From: a bacterium
Lineage (GTDB): Bacteria > Krumholzibacteriota > Krumholzibacteriia > LZORAL124-64-63
Reading direction: 5' to 3'
Assembly (NCBI GenBank): GCA_016712675.1
Contig: JADJQR010000001.1
Span: forward strand, 62,001 to 126,000
DNA length: 64,000 nucleotides
The notes under the pieces are model-generated. The model had not been told where the DNA came from, did not search any database, and was given only the letters and a program-made list of their open reading frames with translations. The position numbers and the translations under genes are program-made. Every line of letters starts with the position of its first letter. Within the stretch, counting starts at the first letter, position 1. Positions 41,278 to 50,519 of the stretch are shown one piece after another.

Positions 41278-42771
41278 CTAGGCCTCCCCTTCCATCTCCC
41301 GCTGGTCCTTTCGTCCGTCGACATACCTCTCCCGCCACTTGTAGATCGTCGACTTGGAGATGTCCGCCAGCCGCGCGGCCTCGATCATCTGGCCGCCGCT
41401 CGCGCGCGTCAGATAGAAGAAGTAGGCGCGGGTCAGCTGGTCGTAGTCGAGACCGCGGAACACGCTGTCTTCGGCTTCGAGACGGCGCTGCGCCGGGTCG
41501 ACCGCCGAGGCGGCGGCCGGGGCAGCCGCGGCGGTCGGGTCCGGCGGAGGAGCGAAGAACGAGAGCCGGCGCACGGCATCGCAGACATCGAGCGTCGTGA
41601 CGGTGTGCCGGGCGTTCGCGCAGGCGACTTCGACGATGCGCTGCAGCTCCCGCACGTTGCCGTGCCAGGGCAGCTTCGTGAGGCACTCCATGGCTTCGCG
41701 CGCGAAGCCGACCACGTCTCCGGAGCGGCCGGCGGGCGATGCCAGGAGGAAGGCGTTGGCCATGGCGGGGATGTCGGCCACGCGCTCGCACAGAGGCGGC
41801 ACCTCGATGGTGTGACCGGCGATGCGGTACAGGAGGTCGCGCCGGAACATCCCGGTTTCGACGAGCTGGCGCAGGTCACGCGAGGTGGCGGTGATCAGGC
41901 GGAAGTCGGCGGGGTACGAGTGCACATCGCCGACCGGCGTGATCTCGGCGCGTTCGAGGGCCGTCAGCAGCTTGGCCTGGATCTCGCTCGGCAGATCGCC
42001 GATCTCGTTGAGGAACAGCGTGCCCCCGTGTGCGGCGCGCAGCTTGCCGATCGTGGCCGTCTTGGCGTCCGTGTACGCGCCCTTGGCGTGCCCGAACAGC
42101 TCGCTTTCGATCAGGTTGGCGTTGAGCGCCGCGATGTTCACCTCGACGTAGGGCCGGGCGGGATCGCCGGCGAGCCGGTGCGCGGCGCGGGCCAGCGTGT
42201 CCTTGCCCGATCCGGTCGGGCCCAGGAGCAGGATCGGTGCGCGACCGGGCAGGGCCTGGTACAGGTTGCCCAAGACCCGCGTGAACGCGGTCGATTCGGC
42301 GACAAGGCCGAGCCGGCGGAACGCCGTCACGGCCGTTCCGTTGTGCACCTGGCGCAGATCGAGAGCGCGCCTGAGGCGGGCGCGCAGCACTGCCGGGTCG
42401 GCGGCGACGTCCTCCCAGGCCAGGAAGTCGGCGCCCAGGTCGGCCGCCGCCTCCGCCGTGGGGGCGTCCCGGTGGCCCGTCACCATCATCGCCGGCAGGT
42501 CAGGGTGCTCGGTGCGCAGCCAGCGCAGGATCGCGAAGCCCTCGTTCCTGACGTCCTCGCGGGGTCCCAGCAGCTGGTCCGCGGGGGCCTGCGAGAAGTC
42601 CCGGTCGACCAGCGCGGCGGCGATCGGCTGTGCGGCCAGGAGCGCTTTTGCGGCTCGCCCGCCGGAGGCGTACCGGAAGGTGAAGTGATCGCCCAGGAAG
42701 CGCTCGCAGTATGCGAACATGTCCTGCCGGTCGTCGATGACCAGGATGAGGGGCTTCGCGTTGTCGGGCAT
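41278..42771 (-). CDS. NtrC-like regulator with degenerate receiver and ATPase motifs
   Basis: 497 residues. The receiver has VIDDRQ and Asp56 (LVDRDFS), but the conserved Lys is replaced (Trp119 in FLAWEDV). The AAA+ domain has Walker A GPTGSGKD, contact loop GAYTDA (231-236) instead of GAFTGA, and Walker B TLFLNEIGD with Asn255 in place of Asp. A helix-turn-helix lies near the C-terminus (GQMIEAARLADISKSTIYKW). Phosphorylation and ATP hydrolysis may both be weakened. The start overlaps the upstream kinase stop by one base. It is the partner of the inverted-layout kinase. Confidence 0.9.
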   Translation of the reverse strand: MPDNAKPLILVIDDRQDMFAYCERFLGDHFTFRYASGGRAAKALLAAQPIAAALVDRDFSQAPADQLLGPREDVRNEGFAILRWLRTEHPDLPAMMVTGHRDAPTAEAAADLGADFLAWEDVAADPAVLRARLRRALDLRQVHNGTAVTAFRRLGLVAESTAFTRVLGNLYQALPGRAPILLLGPTGSGKDTLARAAHRLAGDPARPYVEVNIAALNANLIESELFGHAKGAYTDAKTATIGKLRAAHGGTLFLNEIGDLPSEIQAKLLTALERAEITPVGDVHSYPADFRLITATSRDLRQLVETGMFRRDLLYRIAGHTIEVPPLCERVADIPAMANAFLLASPAGRSGDVVGFAREAMECLTKLPWHGNVRELQRIVEVACANARHTVTTLDVCDAVRRLSFFAPPPDPTAAAAPAAASAVDPAQRRLEAEDSVFRGLDYDQLTRAYFFYLTRASGGQMIEAARLADISKSTIYKWRERYVDGRKDQREMEGEA

Positions 42772-44828
42772 CAGGATCCTCGTTCGACCAGCAGGGGGAT
42801 GTGCTCGGCGACGCCGTCCCTGAAGTATAGCAGAGGGGCAACCGGCTGTGTGGGGGCAAGAGCGGCCGCCGGGGTGTTGTCGCCCACGCCGCAGGTGACC
42901 GGGCGCAGGTCACCGTTCAGGCGGTAGACGCGCCCGTCGGCCACGAACAACTCCATGCGGACGGCTCCCGTGGAATCCGGCCGGCTCATGGGCAGTCGGT
43001 CGAGGGCCGTGGACTCGACCTTCGTGAAGTTCTCCTCCAGCAGCGGGGGGACCAGCAGATAGGCCTCCTCGCGGGCCGGCGGCGCCGTGGCCCAGCGGGT
43101 GCCCGGGAAGGCCTGTCCGTCCACCGTCGGCGTCTCGAGCATCAGCAGGCAGGTGGTGTAGACGCCGCCGCCCAGGGGCGCTCCGGACCAGTAGAGCGGC
43201 GCGTTCCGGGCGCCGTTGTTGTAGCCGTTCAGGAGGATCTCGATCCGCCCGTCACCGTCGTAGTCCTCGGAGCCGAAGTACTCCAGCGTACCGGGGTGCA
43301 GGTACTCGCCCAGCGTCCGGCCCTCTTCCGACAGGAACTGGATCGCCGTGGACGCCCAGTTGTCGTCGCGCACGCCGATCACGATGACGGGGACCCCGCC
43401 GTCGTTCCAGACCGAGGCCGCCGCGAACACGGTGATGAGCTTGCCCGTGTGGATCTCCCCGGGATCGACCAGCGGCTCGGTCCAGCGAAGCGGATGCTCC
43501 CAGGCCACGCGGCCCCGCTTGTCGAAGGCCGTGATCAGGCCGGGACCCCGTTGCGGAGCGGTCGCGATGATCGCCAGGGAGCGACCCTGCCGGTCGCGGA
43601 AGATGAGAGGGGGGACGGTCACGGTCATCGAGGTGTCGGGGCGGTTGATGGTGCTCCGGCCGTTGGACAGCACCCGGTCCGGCATGGTCCGCTGCCAGAT
43701 GGGGTCGCCGCCGCGATCCAGCGCGATCACGACATGCAGGTCCTGGACCGTGATGCTCTCCATCTCGGGATGATCGAGCTGTCCGGCGGCGATGGCCAGC
43801 AACCCGAGCACGAGCACCCCCGGCGCGACCAGCGGCGGCGAGGCCAACCGGCGCGGCGGGCGGAACGTCACATCGCGGCTGGGCAGTTCGACCCGGATGC
43901 GGGTGCCGACCCCCGGCACGCTGCGCACATCGAGGGCGGCGCGCTCCTCCAGGAACACGCGCTTGGCCTGGGTCAGTCCCTGACCGTGGCCGTCGCCGTG
44001 GCGAGACCGGCCGTCGCGCCACATCGAGGCGACCTGCTCGTCGGTCATGCCCACCCCGTCGTCGACGATCTCAACGCAGGTGCCGCCGCCGCTCGGTGCC
44101 GGGCGCAGGCGCACACCGACGGCCGGTTGCTCGCCGCGCCTGGTGTCGTCGTCGGCCGCGGCGGCACCCGGCGCCTCCACGCGCTCCTCGACCGCTTGCA
44201 AGGCGTTGCGCAGGAAATTGCGCAGCAGGTCGGACCAGCGCGCCGCGTCGGCCCGGGGAACCCAGACCGCAACGCCACCGTCGGCGCTGTCGATCACCAC
44301 CGGTACCCCGCGCGCGCCCGCAGCGCCGGCTTCGCGCCGGATCTCCTCGGCGGCGGCGCCGACCAGTTCGGTGAAGCGCACGCCGTGGCGCGCGGACAGC
44401 GCTTCGACCAGGCGGCGCGACCGGGCGGCCAGGGCCGGCGCCAGGCGTTCGGCGGCGGCCAGGGCGGGCGCATCGGCGGCGGCGGCGCGGGCCGCCGCGA
44501 TCAGGTGGCGCCGCAGGTCGACCGTCAGGGCGATCACCTCGACCAGCTGCCCGAAGCTGCTGAAGGTCGCGGCGGCCAGTCGGGCATTCCTCAGAAAGAG
44601 CCGACGAATATCGTCAAGAATAGCGGTCGCCTCGCGCGCGTCGTCGCCGCGGAACCGCCCTTCGTGCCACTCGCGCAGGTAGCCGGCCAGGCGGGCGAGC
44701 TTGGCGGCCATCTCGTGGGAGAGGTCGGCCCGCAGGTGGTCGATCGTCTGGTGGCGCGGGGCGGGGGCGGCGGCGGCGGCCAGGCAGGCCGCGGCGGCGG
44801 TGAGGCGGGCGAGAGGGGTGGCGGGCAT
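42771..44828 (-). CDS. Histidine kinase with N-terminal catalytic core and C-terminal propeller sensor
   Basis: 685 residues from ATG 44828. A longer frame upstream has no start support. Residues 25-320 hold the kinase: H-box DLSHEMAAKLARL (His38), N-box NFLRNALQAVEE (about 205), G1 DDGVGM (about 256) and a Gly-rich lid (GDGHGQGL). A single membrane segment follows (LVAPGVLVLGLLAIAAG, about 329-348). The C-terminal ~335 residues are an extracytoplasmic propeller with VVIALDRGGDPIW, LITAFDKRGRVAW and DYDGDGRIEILL repeats. Standard membrane kinases have the sensor first; here the order is reversed. The same kinase and FG-GAP-like parts occur in normal order at 13444. The gene is coupled to the downstream regulator. 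Confidence 0.82.
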   Translation of the reverse strand: MPATPLARLTAAAACLAAAAAPAPRHQTIDHLRADLSHEMAAKLARLAGYLREWHEGRFRGDDAREATAILDDIRRLFLRNARLAAATFSSFGQLVEVIALTVDLRRHLIAAARAAAADAPALAAAERLAPALAARSRRLVEALSARHGVRFTELVGAAAEEIRREAGAAGARGVPVVIDSADGGVAVWVPRADAARWSDLLRNFLRNALQAVEERVEAPGAAAADDDTRRGEQPAVGVRLRPAPSGGGTCVEIVDDGVGMTDEQVASMWRDGRSRHGDGHGQGLTQAKRVFLEERAALDVRSVPGVGTRIRVELPSRDVTFRPPRRLASPPLVAPGVLVLGLLAIAAGQLDHPEMESITVQDLHVVIALDRGGDPIWQRTMPDRVLSNGRSTINRPDTSMTVTVPPLIFRDRQGRSLAIIATAPQRGPGLITAFDKRGRVAWEHPLRWTEPLVDPGEIHTGKLITVFAAASVWNDGGVPVIVIGVRDDNWASTAIQFLSEEGRTLGEYLHPGTLEYFGSEDYDGDGRIEILLNGYNNGARNAPLYWSGAPLGGGVYTTCLLMLETPTVDGQAFPGTRWATAPPAREEAYLLVPPLLEENFTKVESTALDRLPMSRPDSTGAVRMELFVADGRVYRLNGDLRPVTCGVGDNTPAAALAPTQPVAPLLYFRDGVAEHIPLLVERGS

Positions 44829-45147
44829 GGGGTGAGCCTCACGAGGCCTGGTCGTCGTCGCGGTGGTTGTGGGTTGATCGTATGCGCTGGGGCGCGGGGA
44901 TGTCAACGCGGGGACGGGGCGCGCAGCGTGTCCCGCAGGCGCCAACCGAATAGGATGAAAAATCTCCTCGTGTCCGCGATTCCAGAAGAGATCCGCGTTG
45001 GCGGCGGTCACGATTCCGGATTCCGGACGCCGATGCGGCGCCCTTCGTCGCGCGCCGGCAGGTGCCTGCCTGCGGTCTTCGATGCAGGCCACCATCAACA
45101 CGTCAGTTGCGGAGATCCTCGCGGTTCGCGCGCGCGACGGGCCGAAC

Positions 45148-45163
45148 CGGCACGAATGGTGCG
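45148..45163 (+). promoter_or_regulatory. Sigma-54 promoter candidate
   Basis: CGGCACG-AATG-GTGCG: perfect GGCACG in the -24 box and GG-N10-GC spacing, weaker -12 box. About 100 bp before the surface protein at 45262, and next to an NtrC-like regulator gene. Confidence 0.45.
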
Positions 45164-45165
45164 AT

Positions 45166-45177
45166 TGCGCCGGCGCA
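45166..45177. repeat. Dispersed palindrome TGCGCCGGCGCA, copy 5
   Basis: Intergenic, immediately after the sigma-54-like promoter, where a transcript would start. Confidence 0.6.
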
Positions 45178-45261
45178 TCGGCCTGTCGGCACCGCACCGA
45201 CGGGCATGCTCGTCCGGATGCGGTTCGCCGGGGCGGTACGGCGGGAAGGGGAGCGACGGCC

Positions 45262-48200
45262 ATGCAGCAGAAGGAACAGCTTCGGCTCCGGGCTCGTGAA
45301 AGGAGCGCGGCGCGCCGCTTCGGGTGGGGAATTGCCGGAGTTTCGCGCCGGGAACCGGTGATCATGGTTGTCTTGTTCGTGTGCCTGGCTTCGGCTATGC
45401 CGTCGGTGGCCGGCGCGGATCCGGCTCCGGCGGCGGGGATGCCGGCGCTGGCGGAGTTCACGCGTGCGGACGGGAGCGTGGATTTCGAGGCTATCCGGAC
45501 TGCGGGGTACGAGGGGGCGATCGACCTGGGTGGTGATCTGCCTGAGGTCGCGCCGCTCGCGGCGGGGGATGAGCATTGGGCGAGCGCGTTTGAACCGGCG
45601 GGGTTTAATGGCAGGGTGAGAGCAATGGTCGTGTGGCGCGGAGATCTGCTAGTCGGCGGAGAGTTCACGTCCGTGGGCAATGTTCCCATCTACTACGTTG
45701 CACGCTGGGACGGCATCTCGTGGAAGCCACTTGGCTCTGGAATCAACTACATCGTCAACGCGCTTGCCGTTTATGGCTCAGACCTGGTTGCTGGTGGGCT
45801 CTTCTACGGAGCTGGCAGCGTATCCGTGAACCATATCGCGCGCTGGGATGGTACCTCTTGGACACCGCTCGGCACGGGAGTGGACGGCGATGTTCGATCG
45901 CTTGTCGTCTACGGCTCGTCGCTTGTTGCTGGAGGCAGTTTCACTCACGCGGATGGCGTTGATGCGAGCTTCATTGCGAGTTGGGATGGTTCGTCGTGGG
46001 CGCGGCTCGGCACGGGGATGAATTCCGGTGTCTATTCCCTCACGGTCTACGGCTCGGACTTGATCGCTGGTGGAGCCTTTAGCCAAGCCGGCGGTACGCC
46101 GGCGAACTACATTGCGCGCTGGGATGGTGCTTCTTGGTCGCCGCTCGGCACGGGGATGAATGATCAGGTCTTGTCGATTGCGGTCTACAACAGCAATCTC
46201 GTTGTTGGCGGTTACTTCAGTCAAGCCGGCGGCGTGCCTGTGAGATATGTCGCGCGCTGGGACGGAGTGTCGTGGACGCCGATGGGCGCGGGGATGGACA
46301 ACTTCGTTGGCGCGCTTGTGGCATTCGGAGCGCATTTGATTGCAGGTGGGGGATTCCACTCGATTGGCGCCGAATACGTGAACAAGATTGCGTCGTGGGA
46401 TGGCGGCTCGTGGTCCGCGCTCGGCACGGGTGTGAATAATGAGGTATGGTCGCTTGCTGTTTACGACTCGGCACTCATAGCTGGCGGCCACTTCACCCAG
46501 GCCGGCGGCGTGACGACCAATCGCATCGCAAGCTGGTCTGGCGGCTCCTGGCACACGCTCGGCTCCCCGCAAGGCACCAGCAATTCGATCCAGGCCCTGC
46601 TGCCCGACGCCACCGGCGTGATCGCCGCCGGCGACTTCGACGGCGCCGGCTCGGCCGTCAGTCCCAACCGCGCCGCCCGTTTCGACGGCAGCCAGTGGCA
46701 GTCTCTGGGTAATGGCCTCGACTCCTCCGTCCGCTGCCTGGCCCGCCACGGCACCGACATGATCGCCGCCGGCTACTTCACCACGGCCGGCGGCGCCACC
46801 GCCAACCGCATCGCCCGCTGGAACGGCGCGGCCTGGAGCGCACTTGGCACCGGGATGAACGACCGCGTGCTTGCGCTGGCCTCACTCGGCGGTACGCTCT
46901 ACGCAGGGGGCGGCTTCGCGACCGCCGGCGGGACGGGGGCGGCGAACATCGCCGCCTGGAACGGCGCGAGCTGGGCGCCGCTGGGCACCGGCACCAACAA
47001 CACCGTCTACGCCCTGACTGCCCACGAAGGCGCGCTGGTCGCCGGCGGCACCTTCACCAGCGCCGGCGGCGTCACGGTCCAGCGCCTGGCCCGCTGGGAC
47101 GGCGGAGCGTGGAGCGCACTGCCCGGCATGCCAAGCGGCCAAGTGCTCGCGCTCGGCCACTACGGCGGCCACCTCGTAGCCGGCGGCACCTTCGCCAGTG
47201 CCGGCGGCGTGACCGTCAGCAACATCGCCATCTTCGACGGCACGACCTGGCATCCGCTAGGTACCGGCACCAATGGCCAAGTCTTGGCGATGACCGAAAT
47301 CGGCGGCCGCCTCTACGTCGGCGGCGAATTCACCATGGCGGGCGGCGTCACCGTCAACCGCCTGGCCGTCTGGGACGGCACCACCTGGAGCGCCCTCGGC
47401 TCGGGTCTGAACGCCGCCGTGCGCGCGCTGGCCTATGTCGACCCGTACGTATATGTCGGCGGCGACTTCACCACCGCCGGCGGCAAGCCCTCGAACTACA
47501 TCGCACGCTGGGATGGCCTGCTGGGCGCCTGCAGCGTCGCGGTCACGCAGCCGACCGCAGCGGCCGAGCTGTGCGGCGGCCTGTCGACGGAGATCCGCTG
47601 GACGTACTCGGGCGACTGCGGCGGCCTGGTCAACCTGGACCTGCTGCACGACGGCGCCGTTTGCGCGAATCTGGCGACGAACGCGGCGAACACCGGCACC
47701 TTCACCTGGTCGCCGACCGCGTGCGCCGGCACGGCCGACGGCTATGCCGTGCGACTGACCGACATCGAGAGCGGTGCCACGGCCACCAGCGGCACGTTCC
47801 GGATCCTGCCGGCGGGCGCGCTGGCGGTGACGGCGCCCAACGGCGGCGAGCACTTGGTGGTGGGCGAGCTGACCACGCTGACCTGGAGCAGCACGGCGTG
47901 CTGCGGACCGCTGGTACGGCTGGAGCTGCTGCGGGACGGCGCGGTGTGCGCGGTCCTGGCCGAATCCGTGGCGAACGACGGCAGCGAGGCGTGGACGCCG
48001 GCCCAGTTCGGCGGCGCGGCGACGGGCTATCGGCTGCGGGTGACGGACCTGTCGAGCGGGCTCAGCGACGACAGCGACGGAGACTTCGTGATCGGGCCGG
48101 CGTACCGCATCATCGCGGTGAGCGACGTGGGCGGCGACCAGGGCGGCCGCCTGCGCGTGCGGTGGCACCGCGAGGACAACGACCAGGCCGGCGGCGCGCA

Positions 48201-49038
48201 CACGATCACGCAGTACAGCGTGTGGCGTCGCGTGGAATCTGGCAGCAAGGGCGTCGGTGGCGTCGTGCCTCCGGAGTTCGCGACGATGGCCTATCCGCCC
48301 GGCACCTGGGACTTCGTGACGCTCGTGCCAGCCGGCGGCGAAGCGGGGTACGGCACCGTCTGTGCAAGCCTGCGCGACTCGACCCGCGATGACGGCATCC
48401 GCTGGACTACGTACTTCGTGCGCGCCCACACGCCGCAGCCGCTCGTGTTCTTCGACACGTTGCCCGACAGCGGCTACTCGGTGGACAACCTGGCGCCGGC
48501 CGTGCCCACCGGCTTGAAGTGGCAGGCCCCGCACGTGCTGGCCTGGGACGCGCCGATCGACCCCGACTTCCGGTACTTCACCGTGTACGCGGACGAGATC
48601 GGCGAGGACAACCGGATCGACGATACGATCGGCCGCAGCCTGGACGTTTCCGCGCGCGTCGCAGCGGCCTATCTGGTCACGGCCACCGACTGCCACGGCA
48701 ACGAGGGCCCCGCTGCGACCATGCTGGCCGCGTCCGGCGTCCCGGCGTCGGCTCCGTCGGCGTTCGCGCTGGGCGCCTGCGTGCCGAACCCGTTCAACCC
48801 ACGGACGACGGTCAGCTTCGACGTGCCCACGTCGGGGCGGGTGAGACTGCGCGTGTTCGACGTGGCCGGGAGGCTGGTGCGGACGCTCCTGGATGACGCC
48901 GCCGCCACGGTCGGCCGGCATGAGGTGACCTGGCGGGGCGACGACGATCATGGTCAGCAGGTCTCGGCAGGGGTGTATTTCCTCCGCATGGAGACCGACA
49001 GGTTTGCCGACAGCCGGCGCATGACACTGGTGAAGTGA
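45262..49038 (+). CDS. Giant secreted double-propeller surface protein with FlgD/T9SS-type sorting domain
   Basis: 1258 residues from ATG 45262, with AAGGGGA upstream. After a long signal region (MVVLFVCLASAMPSVAGA) come 14 repeats of about 45 residues, each running RWDG-W-LG-G, V-AL-Y, L-AGG-F-AGG. They fit two seven-bladed propellers (about 45600-46550 and 46550-47520). Two Ig-like Cys repeats follow (CGGLSTEIRWTYSGDCGG and a second), then a fibronectin-like stretch. The end is an NPFNP, VRLRVFDVAGRLVRTL, GVYFLRM domain, the FlgD Ig-like / type A sorting signal of the FCB group. The DNA of the first seven repeats is visibly richer in A/T than the second seven. Probable adhesin or binding protein. 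Confidence 0.85.
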   Translation: MQQKEQLRLRARERSAARRFGWGIAGVSRREPVIMVVLFVCLASAMPSVAGADPAPAAGMPALAEFTRADGSVDFEAIRTAGYEGAIDLGGDLPEVAPLAAGDEHWASAFEPAGFNGRVRAMVVWRGDLLVGGEFTSVGNVPIYYVARWDGISWKPLGSGINYIVNALAVYGSDLVAGGLFYGAGSVSVNHIARWDGTSWTPLGTGVDGDVRSLVVYGSSLVAGGSFTHADGVDASFIASWDGSSWARLGTGMNSGVYSLTVYGSDLIAGGAFSQAGGTPANYIARWDGASWSPLGTGMNDQVLSIAVYNSNLVVGGYFSQAGGVPVRYVARWDGVSWTPMGAGMDNFVGALVAFGAHLIAGGGFHSIGAEYVNKIASWDGGSWSALGTGVNNEVWSLAVYDSALIAGGHFTQAGGVTTNRIASWSGGSWHTLGSPQGTSNSIQALLPDATGVIAAGDFDGAGSAVSPNRAARFDGSQWQSLGNGLDSSVRCLARHGTDMIAAGYFTTAGGATANRIARWNGAAWSALGTGMNDRVLALASLGGTLYAGGGFATAGGTGAANIAAWNGASWAPLGTGTNNTVYALTAHEGALVAGGTFTSAGGVTVQRLARWDGGAWSALPGMPSGQVLALGHYGGHLVAGGTFASAGGVTVSNIAIFDGTTWHPLGTGTNGQVLAMTEIGGRLYVGGEFTMAGGVTVNRLAVWDGTTWSALGSGLNAAVRALAYVDPYVYVGGDFTTAGGKPSNYIARWDGLLGACSVAVTQPTAAAELCGGLSTEIRWTYSGDCGGLVNLDLLHDGAVCANLATNAANTGTFTWSPTACAGTADGYAVRLTDIESGATATSGTFRILPAGALAVTAPNGGEHLVVGELTTLTWSSTACCGPLVRLELLRDGAVCAVLAESVANDGSEAWTPAQFGGAATGYRLRVTDLSSGLSDDSDGDFVIGPAYRIIAVSDVGGDQGGRLRVRWHREDNDQAGGAHTITQYSVWRRVESGSKGVGGVVPPEFATMAYPPGTWDFVTLVPAGGEAGYGTVCASLRDSTRDDGIRWTTYFVRAHTPQPLVFFDTLPDSGYSVDNLAPAVPTGLKWQAPHVLAWDAPIDPDFRYFTVYADEIGEDNRIDDTIGRSLDVSARVAAAYLVTATDCHGNEGPAATMLAASGVPASAPSAFALGACVPNPFNPRTTVSFDVPTSGRVRLRVFDVAGRLVRTLLDDAAATVGRHEVTWRGDDDHGQQVSAGVYFLRMETDRFADSRRMTLVK

Positions 49039-49154
49039 CGTGCTCCCATCGTAGAATCGCCGCAGGGGCGGCCGGAGCTCGGGCGACGTTCGCCCGAGCT
49101 CCCCTGATTGCGGATCCAGAGGAACCGCAAGCACGCGTCGCGAGAGGTGTCGGG

Positions 49155-49400
49155 ATGAAGTGGTTGCGGATGGTGTTCAAGAACCGGATCACCCCTGCGA
49201 ACGGCGTGCGGGACGAGCTGCCGCAGATCCTGGGCGTTGCGACCGATTCCGGCGGCAGGACCGTCGAGCTCCACCGTGGACCGCGATTCCAGGCAGCGCT
49301 CACGGAGGACCAGATGCGGCGGACGGTCTGGATCCAACAGACGCTCCAGGAAGCGTCTCCGATGACGGTTGAAGGCTGGGCCGACGGCTTCCTGCGCTGA
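49155..49400 (+). CDS. Short hypothetical protein, possibly truncated
   Basis: 81 residues from ATG 49155, with GAGGTG upstream. The sequence starts MKWLRMVFKNRITPANGVRDELPQ, has a mixed alpha/beta look (VELHRGPRFQAALTEDQM) and stops at MTVEGWADGFLR. The ending is abrupt for a helix that should continue, so the gene may be a 3'-truncated copy of a longer family. Family not recognised. It lies alone between the propeller protein and the DUF4919 gene, with no shared promoter visible. Confidence 0.5.
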   Translation: MKWLRMVFKNRITPANGVRDELPQILGVATDSGGRTVELHRGPRFQAALTEDQMRRTVWIQQTLQEASPMTVEGWADGFLR

Positions 49401-49517
49401 TCGCGATGGTCCAAGCGGCCCTGCGCGAACCGACGACCCTGTGAATAGACACCAAGACACCCGATCCACGAACGCAGGCGACCGCCGCTGTCGGCGGCCC
49501 GGCGGAGGGAGCCTGTG

Positions 49518-50519
49518 ATGATCAAACGCCTGTTCGGCTTCGGTTCGCGCGGCGCGCGCCCGGAAGCTGACCGCGCACCGGCCCGGTCGATGGGCTCTGA
49601 CCCCCAGCCGGAATGTCCGTGCCTGAGGGTCTGGGATCGGCGTGCCGACGGCACCCCGATCAACCCGTACCGCTATGCCGGCGATGACGGCAGCGAACCC
49701 AGCCGCCCGATCATTCCCCTGGGAGTGGCGCGCGGTCCCGTCCTCATGGCCGCGATCCATCTGTGGGTCCATGAACGCTACCCGGCTGCCGTCATCGGGC
49801 AGGACGGCAATCCCTGGCTGGTCAGCGAGGAGGGCGATCTCCACGTGTTCGCCGCGTCGATCCGGCATCCGGACGGCGCGGCCCAGGAGGTGTATTTCAA
49901 CGCCTCGGCGGTCTGGGCGGCCCTGCAGCGGGACCCCGCGGCGGTCCCCACGCCGGGAGACTATGAAGCGCTGGCGGCGCGCATGCTGGCCGGAGAGCTG
50001 GCACTGGATTTCGATTGGCTGCGGCGGTGCTTCGCGACCTGTTCCGCCTATGACCCGTACTCGGGCAAGTTGGCCACGCTCCGGAAGGAACTGGGCGATC
50101 TGGTCACCGGAGGCGAGCCGACGAGGGCGATCGCGATGTTCCAGGGGATCCTGCCGCTCTGCCTGGCGAGTCCGCTGCCGCACGCGCTGATCGCGACGGC
50201 GTACGCCGACCTTGGCGATTCCCGGAGCGCGGATCGGCACCGACACCTGGCGCAGGCGCTCCTGACGACGATGCAGCCGGAACCCGACGCGGGTCGCTCC
50301 GTGGAGAAGGCGATCCTGACGCTGTTCCCGTTCGAGGAATACACCCTTCTGGAAATCTGGGGTTACCGGCTCGAACGCCAGGAGCTCAACCGCGTCGGTG
50401 AGCGCAGCCTCGATGTCATGCACGTCATCCACCGGGAGACGCATGAGCGTGCGGTCCGCTACTTCGACGTGACGTCGATCATCTCGACAACACAAGGACC
50501 CCCCGCTCGAACCCCCTGA
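49518..50519 (+). CDS. DUF4919-like protein
   Basis: 333 residues from ATG 49518, with a GGAGGGA ribosome site. The N-terminal half (about 30-150) is a mixed domain with a WLVSEEGDLHVFAAS strand that I cannot place. From about 165 the sequence follows DUF4919: DFDWLRRCFATCSAYDPY, a helix pair PLPHALIATAYADLGD, ILTLFPFEEYTLLEIWGY and the closing strand pattern DVMHVIHRETHERAVRYFDVTSI. DUF4919 proteins are found mainly in Bacteroidetes-type bacteria, with no known function. No signal peptide is visible. The 3' end overlaps the convergent DUF3857 gene by 41 bp. Confidence 0.7.
   Translation: MIKRLFGFGSRGARPEADRAPARSMGSDPQPECPCLRVWDRRADGTPINPYRYAGDDGSEPSRPIIPLGVARGPVLMAAIHLWVHERYPAAVIGQDGNPWLVSEEGDLHVFAASIRHPDGAAQEVYFNASAVWAALQRDPAAVPTPGDYEALAARMLAGELALDFDWLRRCFATCSAYDPYSGKLATLRKELGDLVTGGEPTRAIAMFQGILPLCLASPLPHALIATAYADLGDSRSADRHRHLAQALLTTMQPEPDAGRSVEKAILTLFPFEEYTLLEIWGYRLERQELNRVGERSLDVMHVIHRETHERAVRYFDVTSIISTTQGPPARTP

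Larger units (their letters stand above)
44829..45261. other. Divergent intergenic region
   Basis: It lies between the inverted-layout kinase and the propeller protein. It contains a sigma-54-like promoter (45148-45163), palindrome copy 5 (45166-45177) and tandem GATTCCG repeats near 45011-45026. No coding sequence is supported. Confidence 0.5.

Noticed and set aside
45600-47520. Regular DNA repeats that could suggest a CRISPR array
   Set aside because: The period is about 135 bp, in frame, with diverged units encoding RWDG-W-LG protein repeats. No spacers or cas genes.
50462-50477. TTCGACG-TGA-CGTCGA, similar to the activator sites of the 28-33 kb locus
   Set aside because: Spacer is 3 bp, it lies inside coding sequence for Phe-Asp-Val-Thr-Ser, and there is no -24/-12 promoter nearby.
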